DNA of 64,000 nt from Arthrobacter sp. H20 (GTDB lineage: Bacteria; Actinomycetota; Actinomycetes; Actinomycetales; Micrococcaceae). The notes under the pieces are model-generated. The model did no database searches. It saw nothing but the letters and a program-made list of their open reading frames with translations, and was not told where the DNA came from. The stretch spans positions 1-64,000 of the forward strand of contig NZ_KI914748.1 of the NCBI RefSeq assembly GCF_000520515.1. Reading direction: 5' to 3'. Position numbers and translations under genes: made by a program. Below, in pieces: positions 15,776 through 27,840 of this stretch; position 1 is the stretch's first letter; every line of letters begins with the position of its first letter.

Positions 15776-17854
15776 TTACAGTCCCAGTTCAGGTGGGAGG
15801 TCTGTCGTGCTACCCAGAACGTGGAGTGCCAGAAAGTGTTCAACCACTGAGTACCAGACCTTCGCGTGCTGAGGCTTGAGAATCCAATGGTTCTCATCCG
15901 GGAAATACAGGAACCGGTGCTCGGTGCGGCCATTCTCATCTGCCGCCAATTGCGACCTCGAGAGCAGCTCGTACCAGAGCCGCAGGCCTTCGCCGATGGG
16001 TACACGGTAATCCTTGTCACCGTGGATCACCAGCATGGGTGTCGAAATGTTCTCCACGTGATGATGCGGTGAATTCTCCGCGGCCATCTCGGGGGTCATC
16101 TCTTTCTCCCAGTAGTAGGAGGCATCAGTGGTAGGGCCGAACTGATCGAGCGCCCACAGGCTGGCATGGGTCACGACTGCGTCGAACCGGTCGGTATGTC
16201 CTGCTATCCAGTTCGCCATGTAGCCGCCAAAGGAGCCCCCCATCGCTGCCGTGCGTGTCTCGTCGATGTCGCGGCGGGTAACGACGTCGTCAGTCGCCCT
16301 CATCAGGTCGGTGAACGGCGCTTTTCCCCACTGGCCCCAACCGCGGTCGATCATGCGCTGGCCGTACCCCGTGGACAGGGCTGGGTCAGGAAGGAGGACC
16401 GCATATCCCCGCGCCGCAAGTAGCCACGGTGACCACCGCCAGCTCCACGCATTCCAGGACCCGAGTGGGCCGCCATGGATCCACAGCAGAAGAGGGGCAG
16501 GGTTGGAAGCGTCTGCGCCACCGGGCAGAACCAGCCAGGACCCAATCTCCTGCCCGTCATCAGCGGTCGTCTCGACCCGCTCAAGGCGCCCCGGCAGGGC
16601 GGGCCTGTCCACCGGACCCGGGAGCGTCACTACTTTCCGTCCGGCGAGGTCTATCCTGACAACCTCTGCAGGGAATTCGTAGGAGCTGCGCAATGCGTAG
16701 GCTGTACCGCCATCTGGCGACACCACAACATTGGTATAGGAGGCCGCATCAGTGGTCACCCTGGTCACCGCACCAGCGGCAACGTCGATCAAAAACACCG
16801 GGGACGCCCCCTCCTCGTCGGCTGTGACAAGCACTGCGCTGCCATCGGGCAGCCACACTGACGGGGAGGGCCAGCGGTCCCACCCCTCCGCAAGCGGGGT
16901 GAGCTCGCCACCGGCAACAGAGAGTAAGGCGACCGTTTGCTGCGGGGTAATCTCAGCAGTGGTACGCCGGGAGAGGTGTACCACCAGTGTGCTGCCGTCG
17001 GGGCTTATCGGCCCAGGCGAGAGGTCATAACCTGGATCATCAAGGAGGACAGTGCGCTGTCCGGTGGCCACATCGATGCGGGCCAGGACGCTTCGGCCGT
17101 CCCCGCGGCCCATCGGGATACTCAACGAGGTCACTACCACTGAGCCGTCGGGACTAATCACCGCCGTGGCATTCCTGAGCGTTGCACCCGCCCCACCGGT
17201 AATGTCACGGAGCTGCAGCGGCGTTTCCGCATCGACGGTGGGACGGCGACCACTTGCAGCCTGCTCCTCCATCGCAAAGTAGCGCGGCTCTGCCGGGCCC
17301 AGATCCGCGTCCCAGTAGCGCACCGGGTAGCCGGAGTGCAGGATCGCCCCCACGTTGGTGTCTTTCCGGAGAGTGCGGCGTTCGCCGTCGTCGGTCTCGT
17401 CAGCGGAGCCGGGAAGGACCTCAGCGACGAGCACGGCTGAATCGGCATCCGACGGCGTCAGGACCCCGTTGATGCCACCAGGACGAGAGAGCACCATTCG
17501 AGCTTCCCCGCCCTGCGAAGGTAGCCGCCAGAGGGCAGTCGTGGCCTCCTGATCATCGTCTCGATCCGGATTGGGCCGTGCTGAGGTGAACAGCAGGTCT
17601 CCACTGGCCAGGAACGAAGCTCCCGCCTCGCCCTTTGCGCTCCGGGTAATCCTCGCGGCTGGTTTCTCCCCCGCAGGGTCGAGCTCCCAGAGGGCGGTTG
17701 AATACTCGGTGGACTTGGCGTTCAGTGTCGCGACGCTCGTTACGAGTCGCGTGCCGTCGGGGCTCAGCACCAACGAGCCAAGCCGCGGAATCGCGATGAA
17801 GTGGTCCAGGTCGTGGAACTGGGTTTCGGGCAACTCTAACGATTCGGATGTCAT
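15776..17854 (-). CDS. S9 family peptidase (prolyl oligopeptidase / acylaminoacyl-peptidase type)
   Basis: The 692-residue serine peptidase has an N-terminal beta-propeller (about 1-420) with WD40-like repeats such as VLSPDGTRLV and VISPDGSVVV, followed by an alpha/beta-hydrolase domain. The nucleophile is in GGSFGGYMANW, the acid in VIHGDKDYRVP and the His in PDENHWIL. Such enzymes cut short peptides in the cytosol. No signal peptide is visible. It lies downstream of clpC beyond a strong terminator, so it is probably transcribed separately. Confidence 0.92.
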   Translation of the reverse strand: MTSESLELPETQFHDLDHFIAIPRLGSLVLSPDGTRLVTSVATLNAKSTEYSTALWELDPAGEKPAARITRSAKGEAGASFLASGDLLFTSARPNPDRDDDQEATTALWRLPSQGGEARMVLSRPGGINGVLTPSDADSAVLVAEVLPGSADETDDGERRTLRKDTNVGAILHSGYPVRYWDADLGPAEPRYFAMEEQAASGRRPTVDAETPLQLRDITGGAGATLRNATAVISPDGSVVVTSLSIPMGRGDGRSVLARIDVATGQRTVLLDDPGYDLSPGPISPDGSTLVVHLSRRTTAEITPQQTVALLSVAGGELTPLAEGWDRWPSPSVWLPDGSAVLVTADEEGASPVFLIDVAAGAVTRVTTDAASYTNVVVSPDGGTAYALRSSYEFPAEVVRIDLAGRKVVTLPGPVDRPALPGRLERVETTADDGQEIGSWLVLPGGADASNPAPLLLWIHGGPLGSWNAWSWRWSPWLLAARGYAVLLPDPALSTGYGQRMIDRGWGQWGKAPFTDLMRATDDVVTRRDIDETRTAAMGGSFGGYMANWIAGHTDRFDAVVTHASLWALDQFGPTTDASYYWEKEMTPEMAAENSPHHHVENISTPMLVIHGDKDYRVPIGEGLRLWYELLSRSQLAADENGRTEHRFLYFPDENHWILKPQHAKVWYSVVEHFLALHVLGSTTDLPPELGL

Positions 17855-17968
17855 GAACCCTGTCTATCACCGGGTGTGGTGTGGTTCACAGTGACTTCTC
17901 TGAGAGAGTAATAAGTTGCTTCAGGCACTTAGGCGACTGGGGTACGGCCTATCCAAGCCGTGGACAAA

Positions 17969-18014
17969 GCAACGGCCCCTGGCCGACACATCCGTGCCGG
18001 CCAGGGGCCGTTGC
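17969..18014 (-). terminator. clpC transcription terminator
   Basis: Arms 17969-17985 and 17998-18014 form a perfect 17-base-pair GC-rich stem with a 12-base loop, 29 bases after the clpC stop. It separates clpC from the S9 peptidase gene. No strong T-run follows, which is common in high-GC actinobacteria. Confidence 0.8.
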
Positions 18015-18043
18015 CTCACACTGATCGGAGGGTCACCAACTAC

Positions 18044-20551
<2,508 letters not shown>

Positions 20552-20581
20552 GGGGCACACTCCTAGCTAACGCGTAATTCG

Positions 20582-20628
20582 ATGCTACGTGTCCTGCACA
20601 GGCTTTTGGAGCGTGTTCGCCACAGGCG
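20582..20628 (-). promoter_or_regulatory. clpC promoter region with ClgR-like operator
   Basis: GTTCGC-N5-GCG (20615-20628, read on the + strand) matches the motif described for the actinobacterial activator ClgR, which controls clp genes. On the minus strand a possible -10 TAGCAT lies at 20587-20582, placing the operator about 40-53 bases ahead of the implied transcription start, a usual place for an activator. The -35 is poor, consistent with activation. Assignment by eye. Confidence 0.55.
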
Positions 20629-20648
20629 AGATATCACACCCACCTGAG

Positions 20649-20670
20649 GCTGCGCCCCGTGGGGCGCAGC
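20649..20670 (-). terminator. lsr2 terminator hairpin
   Basis: GCTGCGCCCC (20649-20658) pairs with GGGGCGCAGC (20661-20670), a compact GC-rich stem 12 bases after the lsr2 stop and ahead of the clpC promoter. No T-run. Confidence 0.6.
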
Positions 20671-20681
20671 ACGGTATCTCC

Positions 20682-21002
20682 TTAGCGCTGGGCGGCGCGG
20701 TAAGCCTCAACGATTTCGCTGTTCACGCGCCCGCGCGCCGAGACGTTGTAGCCGTTGGCCCGAGCCCACTCGCGCACCTGGGCAGCCTCCTGGTTGCGGC
20801 CAGGCGTGGCAGCGCGGGCTTTGACCTGCGCGCTGCGCCGGGCCCCGGAAACATAATTACTCATTGCGGCCCTGAGTTCTTTCGCGTGGGTTTTCGAAAG
20901 ATCTATTTCATACTGCACGCCATCGAGGCCAAAGCGAACAGTTTCATCTGCTTCTCCACCGTCGAGGTCATCGATCAGGAGGATCTTTACTTTTTGTGCC
21001 AC
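20682..21002 (-). CDS. lsr2: Lsr2 nucleoid-associated xenogeneic silencer
   Basis: Lsr2 is the actinobacterial H-NS analogue: it binds the minor groove of AT-rich DNA, bridges DNA and silences foreign genes. The 106-residue product begins MAQKVKILLIDDLDGGEADETV, has the dimerisation domain to about residue 60, a basic linker, and the C-terminal DNA-binding domain with the AT-hook-like RGR in NVSARGRVNSEIVEAYRAA. It has its own promoter upstream and a hairpin downstream. Confidence 0.97.
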   Translation of the reverse strand: MAQKVKILLIDDLDGGEADETVRFGLDGVQYEIDLSKTHAKELRAAMSNYVSGARRSAQVKARAATPGRNQEAAQVREWARANGYNVSARGRVNSEIVEAYRAAQR

Positions 21003-21045
21003 GGTTTGCTCCTGCGTTTTTGTGCTGCATTGTTATGTATACCTA

Positions 21046-21075
21046 ATTATGGGCCAGGCATACAGTAACCGTCAA
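21046..21075 (-). promoter_or_regulatory. Predicted housekeeping promoter of lsr2
   Basis: On the minus strand TTGACG (21075-21070) and CATAAT (21051-21046) are separated by 18 bases, a good match to the vegetative sigma consensus. The implied leader to the lsr2 ATG at 21002 is about 35 bases. Confidence 0.6.
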
Positions 21076-21131
21076 AGTGCAGAACAAATCCTACTTTTGG
21101 GAACTTTCGTCGAAATGCGAGCAGAACTCGG

Positions 21132-21326
21132 TCAGCGAGGCTCTGCTGGATCGTCGCGATCGGGGGCCGCAACGGGGTCTTCTTGTTGCGCCTGAGCCTG
21201 ACGCTCATCGGCCTGACTCATTGCCTCCCGCTCGGTGCGATCTGCGTTGAAGATTGAACGCATGACTAAGTAAAAAATCACTCCGACAGCTATCGATGGC
21301 AGCAATACGGCAACATACTCAAGCAC
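21132..21326 (-). CDS. Small single-pass membrane protein, unknown function
   Basis: The 64-residue product has one N-terminal membrane helix (about residues 4-24, VAVLLPSIAVGVIFYLVMRSIF) followed by a charged, Gln/Glu/Asp-rich cytoplasmic tail. I choose GTG 21326 because GGAGA lies 5 bases upstream; a TTG at 21338 would fall inside that site. The start overlaps the end of lysS by eight bases, so it is probably translated from the lysS message. No function can be assigned. Confidence 0.7.
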   Translation of the reverse strand: MLEYVAVLLPSIAVGVIFYLVMRSIFNADRTEREAMSQADERQAQAQQEDPVAAPDRDDPAEPR

Positions 21327-22863
21327 GACTATCTCCAACCGGTTTCAGAATGGGAAACAGGATGGTTTCCCGAATGCCCGCATTGGTAAACAACATGACC
21401 AACCGGTCGATTCCGAGCCCGATGCCTCCCATGGGGGGAGCGCCATACTCCAGCGCTCGAAGGAAGTCCTCGTCGAGTTGCATAGCCTCCTCATCGCCCG
21501 CGGCGCCCTGGCGCGACTGATCAACGAGACGCTCCCGCTGAACCACCGGGTCAATGAGCTCCGAGAAGGCTGTCCCTCGCTCCATCCCACCGATGATCAG
21601 GTCCCACGCCTCAATTAGGTAAGGATCCTCCCGGTGCGGCCTGGCCAACGGCTGAGCAGACGGAGGGTAGTCGTAGACAAAAGTCGGTTGAATCAGTGTA
21701 GGTTCAACAAGCTCCCCGAACAATTCAAGGACGAGCTTTTCGCTTTCCCATTCCGGAGCAATCTTTACCTCGTGCATTTCAGCGATTTCCCGGAGCTCGG
21801 CGGTCGTCGTCTCTGGAGTTATTTGACGCCCCACCACTGCCGAAAGGCCTGGGTAGACGCCCAGCCACCGCCACTCCCCATCCAGGTCAATGACGCCGGA
21901 CTCCGTTTCGATAGTTCGGGACCCCAGCATGTCGGCGCAATTGAGAATGATCTCCTTCATCCGTTCGGCCATTCCAAACTGATCGGTATACGCCTCATAG
22001 CACTCCAGCATGGTGAATTCGGGGCTATGGGTTGAGTCGACTCCTTCATTGCGGAAAATCCGGCCGATCTCGTAGACCCGGTCTATTCCACCCACTACTG
22101 CCCGCTTCAGATAAAGCTCGAGGGCGATTCGAAGCGTCATTTTCTGGTCGAACGCGTTCAGGTGAGTTTCAAACGGTCGTGCAGCAGCGCCACCGTGCAC
22201 CAACTGAAGCATTGGTGTTTCCACTTCAACGTATTCAATGGAATGCAAAGTTTCCCTGATGGATCGAACTATCGCGGCCCGCTTTCGAACCATTTCTCGC
22301 GCTTCCTCGCGCACCATAAGGTCGACATAGCGCTGCCGGACACGGGTTTCCTCGCTGACACCCGCATGCAGGGTGGGGAGGGGGCGCAGGGCCTTCGAGG
22401 CCATACCCCAGCCGGCGGCCATCACCGAAAGCTCGCCACGCTTGGAGCTGATCACCTCGCCGCGCACCACCACATGGTCGCCGAGGTCAACCAGTGCTTT
22501 CCAGTCAGCCAGGGACTGTTCACCGATCTCCGCCAGGCTGAGCATCGCCTGCAGCCGGGCGCCTCCGCCCTCCTGCAGCGTGGCGAAACACAGCTTTCCG
22601 GTGTTGCGGATAAACACCACCCGGCCTACCACCGAGACGATCTCGCCAGTCGTTTCCTCAGCGGTGAGCTGACCGAACCTTTTTCGCAGCTCGGCCAGCG
22701 AGTGTGTCCGTTCCGGCTTTACCGGGTACGCCTCATCCCCGCGTTCGAGCAGGCGCGCGCGTTTCTCCATGCGGATGCGCATCTGCTCGGTGGTTTCGTC
22801 GGAGCTGCCCACCGCATCGTGCAGGGGCGTTTCTGTGGCGGTGCTGGAATTATCTGTGGTCAC
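21319..22863 (-). CDS. lysS: Lysyl-tRNA synthetase, class II
   Basis: LysS attaches lysine to its tRNA. The 514-residue enzyme has an N-terminal OB-fold anticodon-binding domain (about 50-170) with VVGRVVFIRNTGKLCFATL, motif 2 in GRIFRNEGVDSTHSPEFTM, and motif 3 in GIGLGIDRLVMLF at the C-terminus. The start is GTG 22863. It follows panC by 64 bases and is coupled to the small membrane protein gene at its 3' end. Confidence 0.97.
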   Translation of the reverse strand: MTTDNSSTATETPLHDAVGSSDETTEQMRIRMEKRARLLERGDEAYPVKPERTHSLAELRKRFGQLTAEETTGEIVSVVGRVVFIRNTGKLCFATLQEGGGARLQAMLSLAEIGEQSLADWKALVDLGDHVVVRGEVISSKRGELSVMAAGWGMASKALRPLPTLHAGVSEETRVRQRYVDLMVREEAREMVRKRAAIVRSIRETLHSIEYVEVETPMLQLVHGGAAARPFETHLNAFDQKMTLRIALELYLKRAVVGGIDRVYEIGRIFRNEGVDSTHSPEFTMLECYEAYTDQFGMAERMKEIILNCADMLGSRTIETESGVIDLDGEWRWLGVYPGLSAVVGRQITPETTTAELREIAEMHEVKIAPEWESEKLVLELFGELVEPTLIQPTFVYDYPPSAQPLARPHREDPYLIEAWDLIIGGMERGTAFSELIDPVVQRERLVDQSRQGAAGDEEAMQLDEDFLRALEYGAPPMGGIGLGIDRLVMLFTNAGIRETILFPILKPVGDSRA

Positions 22864-22927
22864 GATATATAAGGTTACCGGCTACGTTCCGCCGCACGCA
22901 TTTGAAGGAGTTGGAAGACGGGCCGGA

Positions 22928-23845
22928 TCAGCATCCCAACTGAGCGTTATCGATCAGTCGAACAGACCCCACTCTGGCCGCGATGAGCACCAGAGCCTCA
23001 CCGGTGAAGGGGGTATCCCGCCAATTAACTGCCAACGGCTCGAGGGTCGCTGGGTCAACGACCTCGAAATAATCCAGTGTCACCAGTGGCTGGCCAGTGA
23101 CCAACGCCACCGCGGAATCAAGGTCCAGTGCCTCGTGGCGTTCGGCCCTGCCCTTGAGGAGGCGCAGCGCTCGGGATAGCACAAGCGCCGCGCTTTCCTC
23201 TGAATCGGTGAGAAAACAATTCCGGCTGGAAAGGGCCAGCCCCGCAGCTGTCCTGACCGTTGGGACTGCCACGATCTCGGCGGGAAAGTCCAGATCGTTG
23301 ACCATCCGGCGGATCAGGACCAGCTGTTGCGCGTCCTTCTGCCCGAAATAGCAGCGAAAACCGGCATCGACCGCTGGCGCTGCACTGTGCAATAGTTTTG
23401 CCACGACTGTGAGCATTCCGTCGAAATGACCCGGCCGGGCGGCTCCTTCAAATTTAGTACCAAGTGCACCAGAGTTCACTGTGATCAGTGGGGGCCCAGC
23501 TGGGTACATCTCGGCCTCTGCGGGTACAAACGCGAGGTCCACTCCGCAACTACCCAAAAGCTCCAGGTCCTGATCGAGTTGTCGCGGATAGCGCTCAAGG
23601 TCAGCCTGTTCGCCGAATTGGAGCGGATTCACAAAAATCGATGCAACAACTACATCGTTGCTTTCCCGTGCAGCCCTCGCCAACGCAGCGTGCCCCTCAT
23701 GCAGGGCGCCCATTGTCGGGACAAGCCCAAGACTGGCGCGCTGTCCCTCCCTGCGTGAGCCTGGGCGACCGTCGAGAAGTTCGGTGGTTGCATCCAGGAG
23801 TTCCGCAGAGGTCCTGACCAATCGGGGGATCCTGTGCTCACTCAC
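22928..23845 (-). CDS. panC: Pantoate-beta-alanine ligase PanC
   Basis: PanC joins pantoate and beta-alanine with ATP to give pantothenate. The 305-residue enzyme shows the [10 protein letters not shown] motif, [20 protein letters not shown] and [10 protein letters not shown] of the nucleotidyltransferase fold. It overlaps the DUF2520 gene by four bases. The usual partner panD is not beside it; lysS follows directly. Confidence 0.95.
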   Translation of the reverse strand: MSEHRIPRLVRTSAELLDATTELLDGRPGSRREGQRASLGLVPTMGALHEGHAALARAARESNDVVVASIFVNPLQFGEQADLERYPRQLDQDLELLGSCGVDLAFVPAEAEMYPAGPPLITVNSGALGTKFEGAARPGHFDGMLTVVAKLLHSAAPAVDAGFRCYFGQKDAQQLVLIRRMVNDLDFPAEIVAVPTVRTAAGLALSSRNCFLTDSEESAALVLSRALRLLKGRAERHEALDLDSAVALVTGQPLVTLDYFEVVDPATLEPLAVNWRDTPFTGEALVLIAARVGSVRLIDNAQLGC

Positions 23846-24774
23846 GAGGGATCCGCCTCATCGATGGTGAGAGCGCGAGTGATTGCCGCGCCCTGGGCCC
23901 GGCTCAGGAGTCCCCGGTCAACCGCACGTTGAGCCGTCGCAATCGCGAGCCCTCGGTAGGCAGCGCTGATGTCCTCGGAAGACTGGGAGTTCAGTGCCTC
24001 AATGTGCGCCTCAACGGTTCCCGTATCGCCACGGGCGACCGGGCCGGTGAGGGCTCCCTCCCCTGCTGACAACGCGTTCTCCAAGGAAGCTCTCATCAGC
24101 GGTCCAAGCATTCGGTGCGGTTGCTCGACCCCGATGTCTGTAAGAAGCTGGGTGGACTGCGCGGTGATCGTCACCAGGTGGTTTGATGCATGCGCCAACG
24201 CGGCGTGGTACAGGGGCCGTTGAGATTCATCGATCACCACTGGCTCGGCACCCATCTCCACCACCAGCGCCTGTGCAACCGGAAGGACAGCTGACGGCGC
24301 TGTGATTCCGAAACTGCAGTCGGGCAGGCGTGCCAGATCCAGGCTCATCCCGGTGAAGGTCATTGCCGGGTGCAGTGCCAAGGGAATGGCTCCCATCTGC
24401 CGTGCCGGTTCGAGCACCGAAATACCGAACCGTCCGGAGGTGTGAGCGATCAGCTGTCCCGGCTGCCAAGACCCGAGTTTGGCCAGGCCGTCCACGAGCT
24501 CAGACAGGGCATCGTCGGGAACTGCAATCAACACCAGTTCAGATCGCTCAATGATGTCCGGTATTTCCAGCACCGGGACACCCGGCAGGAGCATCTCCGC
24601 GCGTTCCCGGCTTGCCTCGGATACCGCGGAGACTCCGATTACCGCATGATCAGCAGCGCGCAGTGCTGCGCCGAGGACTGCCCCCACCTTGCCCGCGCCA
24701 ATGATTCCTACCCCGAGTCGGCCGGGCCGCCGTGCTCCGCTAGCGCTGACCATTATGGGCGCTTTCATCCTCAC
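23842..24774 (-). CDS. Rossmann-like and DUF2520 domain protein
   Basis: The 310-residue product has an N-terminal NAD(P)-binding Rossmann domain with [18 protein letters not shown] (about 20-37) and a C-terminal helical DUF2520 domain ([24 protein letters not shown]). The family looks like a 6-phosphogluconate or ketopantoate reductase relative. Its constant place before panC in actinobacteria has led to the idea that it acts in pantothenate synthesis, but this is not established. It overlaps both neighbours. The start may instead be ATG 24768 or 24753; none has a clear ribosome-binding site. Confidence 0.85.
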   Translation of the reverse strand: MRMKAPIMVSASGARRPGRLGVGIIGAGKVGAVLGAALRAADHAVIGVSAVSEASRERAEMLLPGVPVLEIPDIIERSELVLIAVPDDALSELVDGLAKLGSWQPGQLIAHTSGRFGISVLEPARQMGAIPLALHPAMTFTGMSLDLARLPDCSFGITAPSAVLPVAQALVVEMGAEPVVIDESQRPLYHAALAHASNHLVTITAQSTQLLTDIGVEQPHRMLGPLMRASLENALSAGEGALTGPVARGDTGTVEAHIEALNSQSSEDISAAYRGLAIATAQRAVDRGLLSRAQGAAITRALTIDEADPS

Positions 24775-26341
24775 CCGCTGGGGCGGGACCCGCTTCCGCC
24801 GGTTCCGTCAGGTCCTTGACCGGGGCTGAAGCGTCATACGACGGCACCTGAGGCATCAGCGCCTCCTCCGCCCCCTCAACTGGTTTCATCCACTGCTCGG
24901 GCAGACTGCGACGGCGTGCCTCGGCGGCTCGAACCCCTTGTTCGTTGAAGAGCTGCCACGCGGTCTCCTCGTCTACTTGCTGAATTCGCGGACTGACCGG
25001 CCCGGGTGTGGTGTGGAGCAAAAGGTCGGCGACCCGGAAACGGCGGTACACGGGCCCCTGGTGGAGAGCCAACGATTGGGTGCGCTCGTGTGGCACCACT
25101 GCGAGGTTCCGCCAAAAGTACCCCGACCGGATCAGAAGAGCCGTATCTGTCACCGCGAAGCCATTGCGTCGCCACTCGAGCGGACCGATCCATCGAGCCC
25201 GCCGCGGGGTGGAGACGAACCCAGCGCGGCTGTCTCTACCCGCCATGCCAGCACTGAACACCTCAAAGGGTTCACCTGTACCGGGGTCCGGGAGCACCAG
25301 CGCCAGGATCTGCAGGGCTTCCGCCTGGGTCCCCACCGGAAGCAGGGTGGCCCTAGCCTGGGCATCGCCGGAGGCTGACACGCCGTATCCTGCGACATTG
25401 ACTGTCATCCGGTACCACCCCTTGATCCGCCAGAGCGGTGACTGGCTAATACCCACGGCCTGGATCCGCCCGGGCGGGACGGTCTGGGTCCGAGTGTCCA
25501 GGAGACCGTAACGGACTCTGATGCCGTCCGGGGAAATGGCAGCCCGAAAGTTGAACCCATTCTTGATGCTGCCCCAGTAGCCACCTGCCACACCGAGACC
25601 CAGCGGGATGATGACCGCCAGCGGAGCAGCCTCGTCAAGTGTCACCGAAAAGATGAGTATCACAGCGACTCCGATGATGAGGACGAGGGTGGTCCCGGAG
25701 AGCAGTGCCGCGGCGATGACCCGCCCCGGTTTAAGAGCGAGCACCTCACGCTCGGGTGCTTCCTGGATATCATCTGGATGGTCCGGATCAATACTCACTC
25801 CCGCGGCGCGGGCCAGAATCGTTGCCCTCAAACGCTGGGCGTCGCTGAGTTTGAGGAAAGCGAGTTTGACGGCTGACTCACCGGCGTCGGCCACTTCGAA
25901 CTTCAACTCCGCCAAGCCGAAAACCCGGGCCAGGAATGGCTGGACTACGTCAATAGCCTGGACCCGGTCCAACCGCGCCTGCCGATTCTGACGAAACAGC
26001 ACCCCCGAGTTGACCCTTACATGCTGTTCAGTCACCTGGTAGCGGGTGAAGTACCAGGACAACAGGAAGCCCACTGCCACTAGCACCACGATCCCCGCAA
26101 GGATTGCGATCGCCCAGGGCAGCCGTGCCCCGCTGTCAGAAAAGTTCGGCATGCCGTCCCCGCTGAGGAGGCCTTCAAACAGGTCCTGTCCGGCGAAGAA
26201 GGCGATTGCGACCAGAGCAATCCAACCCCGCACGAGCGGGGAGATGACGTGAACGCGACTCCACTGGTCCTCCGACGTCGCCAGCAGCGACCCGTCTGGG
26301 GCTACCGGGTTTTCGGGTGGTGTCTGGTCCTGGGTTGTCAC
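24740..26341 (-). CDS. PH domain-containing membrane protein (YdbT-like)
   Basis: The 533-residue protein has pairs of membrane helices near 38-55 and 75-100, and again around 200-260, alternating with bacterial PH (bPH2) domains recognised by WYFTRYQVTEQHVRVNSGVLF and by RIQAVGISQSPLWRIKGWYRM. This matches YdbT-type proteins, which are of unknown molecular function in envelope homeostasis. The C-terminal tail is Pro/Ala/Glu-rich. It overlaps the smaller PH protein by four bases upstream and the DUF2520 gene downstream, so the pair is probably made together. Confidence 0.85.
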   Translation of the reverse strand: MTTQDQTPPENPVAPDGSLLATSEDQWSRVHVISPLVRGWIALVAIAFFAGQDLFEGLLSGDGMPNFSDSGARLPWAIAILAGIVVLVAVGFLLSWYFTRYQVTEQHVRVNSGVLFRQNRQARLDRVQAIDVVQPFLARVFGLAELKFEVADAGESAVKLAFLKLSDAQRLRATILARAAGVSIDPDHPDDIQEAPEREVLALKPGRVIAAALLSGTTLVLIIGVAVILIFSVTLDEAAPLAVIIPLGLGVAGGYWGSIKNGFNFRAAISPDGIRVRYGLLDTRTQTVPPGRIQAVGISQSPLWRIKGWYRMTVNVAGYGVSASGDAQARATLLPVGTQAEALQILALVLPDPGTGEPFEVFSAGMAGRDSRAGFVSTPRRARWIGPLEWRRNGFAVTDTALLIRSGYFWRNLAVVPHERTQSLALHQGPVYRRFRVADLLLHTTPGPVSPRIQQVDEETAWQLFNEQGVRAAEARRRSLPEQWMKPVEGAEEALMPQVPSYDASAPVKDLTEPAEAGPAPAGEDESAHNGQR

Positions 26342-26853
26342 AGTCCGGCCAGCTTCGCCTCACCACGGGCGGACAACTGCTCACGCAGCCGCGCGCCCTC
26401 GTCTGCTGGCAGACCCGGAATCGACGCGTTGGTACCCGGAGACGCGGTGTGCATTTTGAGGGTGCACAGCCCGAATGCCCGCTCGATCGGACCGACAGCA
26501 ACGTCGACGTACTGCATCCGCCCGTAGGGGACCACCATGGTGCGCTGGTAGAAGACACCCGTCCGAATCAAGAGGTCCTCATTCCGCTCCGCATAGCCAA
26601 TGGCCCGCACCTGCCGGGGAAGGAGGATTCCCCGCCAGATCGAGAGAATCAGGGTGCCGATTGGCAACGCCCAGACGACCCACATCGGCGGGAAGCCCGA
26701 CCAGACATCGGTGAGACGCAGGACCAGAGGGATGCTGAAGATTGCGACGTTGATAATCGTGCCAACTGCCCACCCGAGCAACCGTACAGTCAGGTACTTC
26801 GGTGAGACCCGTGTCCAGTCAAGCCCGGCCGGATCAATAGGTTCCTTACGCAT
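26338..26853 (-). CDS. PH domain-containing membrane protein (YdbS-like)
   Basis: The 171-residue partner of the YdbT-like protein has two membrane helices (about 25-46 and 54-72) followed by a bPH2 domain with RNEDLLIRTGVFYQRTMVVP and YGRMQYVDVAVGPIERAFGL. ATG 26853 overlaps the end of the DUF3180 gene and has GGGGGAG upstream; the in-frame start at 26934 lies deep inside that gene. Function unknown; the tandem arrangement is conserved in Gram-positives. Confidence 0.85.
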   Translation of the reverse strand: MRKEPIDPAGLDWTRVSPKYLTVRLLGWAVGTIINVAIFSIPLVLRLTDVWSGFPPMWVVWALPIGTLILSIWRGILLPRQVRAIGYAERNEDLLIRTGVFYQRTMVVPYGRMQYVDVAVGPIERAFGLCTLKMHTASPGTNASIPGLPADEGARLREQLSARGEAKLAGL

Positions 26854-27340
26854 ACTCCCCCTCGTCGTCAAGACCACGTTTCCCAGCGCCGGCGGCGCCA
26901 TCGTCGGGTGGTAGCCGACAGAATCCCTGGACAACTATTCCAACGACGATCATTACTCCGCCGCTGAGCACCAGCACCACAGTTCCCCAGACCGAACTGG
27001 TCACTCCACGCACGGCGACGAGCGAGAGTTGGTCCACCAGGATTCCGAGGTGCCAACCGGCGTTCAGTGCGCCAGCATAAGCGGTCGCCTGGGCTAACAC
27101 CACTGTGCGAGCGGCGAGGATCGGATCCAGTGGGCGGTCGCGTTTGCCGTTTCGCCAGCGCAGTACCCGGAACCCGAAGACCAGGGTAACTGTCAGAATG
27201 GCCGCCACGGTCAGCAGCGAACTCAGAGGAAGAGTCGGAACGGTGAACCCATTCTGGCTCGCCCACCAGTTCACCAGCCAGCCCACGATGCCCGCTATCG
27301 CCCCAAGAGCCGCCAGCCAGCTGGCCTTCAGGGAACCCAT
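26846..27340 (-). CDS. DUF3180 domain-containing membrane protein
   Basis: The 164-residue product has four membrane helices (about 7-27, 38-58, 80-100 and 113-137) and a short charged tail. Motifs include LRWRNGKRDRPLDPILAARTVVLAQA, typical of DUF3180, an actinobacterial family that sits after folK in the folate operon. No biochemical role is known. It overlaps folK by 13 bases and the next PH gene by 8. Confidence 0.88.
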   Translation of the reverse strand: MGSLKASWLAALGAIAGIVGWLVNWWASQNGFTVPTLPLSSLLTVAAILTVTLVFGFRVLRWRNGKRDRPLDPILAARTVVLAQATAYAGALNAGWHLGILVDQLSLVAVRGVTSSVWGTVVLVLSGGVMIVVGIVVQGFCRLPPDDGAAGAGKRGLDDEGEYA

Positions 27341-27840
27341 TGGGTGTAAGACCCCTCGTATGGTCGGATTCCAGCGAGATCGGTTTCGCCGACCAGTTCA
27401 GTCACCAGGCGCCCGTCAAGTCGCGCCGTTGAGTCCATCCACGCCCAGGGTTGGAGCACGAAGGCACGCTCAGCGGCCCGGGGGTGCGGGATGGTGAGCC
27501 GCTCGTCGTCGGAGGTGTAGTCACCAAAGGTAATGATGTCGATGTCAATGGTTCGCGGCCCCCACCGGACATCCCTGGTTCTGTGGTGTTCGTTCTCGAC
27601 GGCCTGGCAGTGGGCGAGGAATTCGTAGGGTTCCAGGTCCGTTTCGACCTCGATTACCATATTCAGATATTCGGGCTGGTCCGCCGGGCCGCCGACAGGA
27701 GAAGATCTAACCACCGGTGAAACCTCACGCAATCGCACCCGTGAGCTGTCCACCAGATCGGCGACGGCGAGTGAGAGGGTGCCGTGACTGTCGCCAAGGT
27801 TGCTTCCTAGCGCCAGCACCGCGCGCACCCGCCCGGTCAC
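27328..27840 (-). CDS. folK: 2-amino-4-hydroxy-6-hydroxymethyldihydropteridine diphosphokinase FolK
   Basis: FolK transfers pyrophosphate from ATP to the pterin alcohol in folate synthesis. The 170-residue enzyme has ALGSNLGDS at the N-terminus and the signature WGPRTIDIDIITFGD with the metal-binding Asp pair. The GTG start overlaps the folB stop as GTGA. Confidence 0.95.
   Translation of the reverse strand: MTGRVRAVLALGSNLGDSHGTLSLAVADLVDSSRVRLREVSPVVRSSPVGGPADQPEYLNMVIEVETDLEPYEFLAHCQAVENEHHRTRDVRWGPRTIDIDIITFGDYTSDDERLTIPHPRAAERAFVLQPWAWMDSTARLDGRLVTELVGETDLAGIRPYEGSYTQWVP

Noticed and set aside
17969-18014. Long GC-rich palindrome as a recombination or attachment site
   Set aside because: It sits just after the clpC stop and is best explained as a terminator hairpin.
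21338-22927. Possible T-box or riboswitch before lysS
   Set aside because: The 64-base gap before lysS is too short for a T-box and no conserved riboswitch element is seen.
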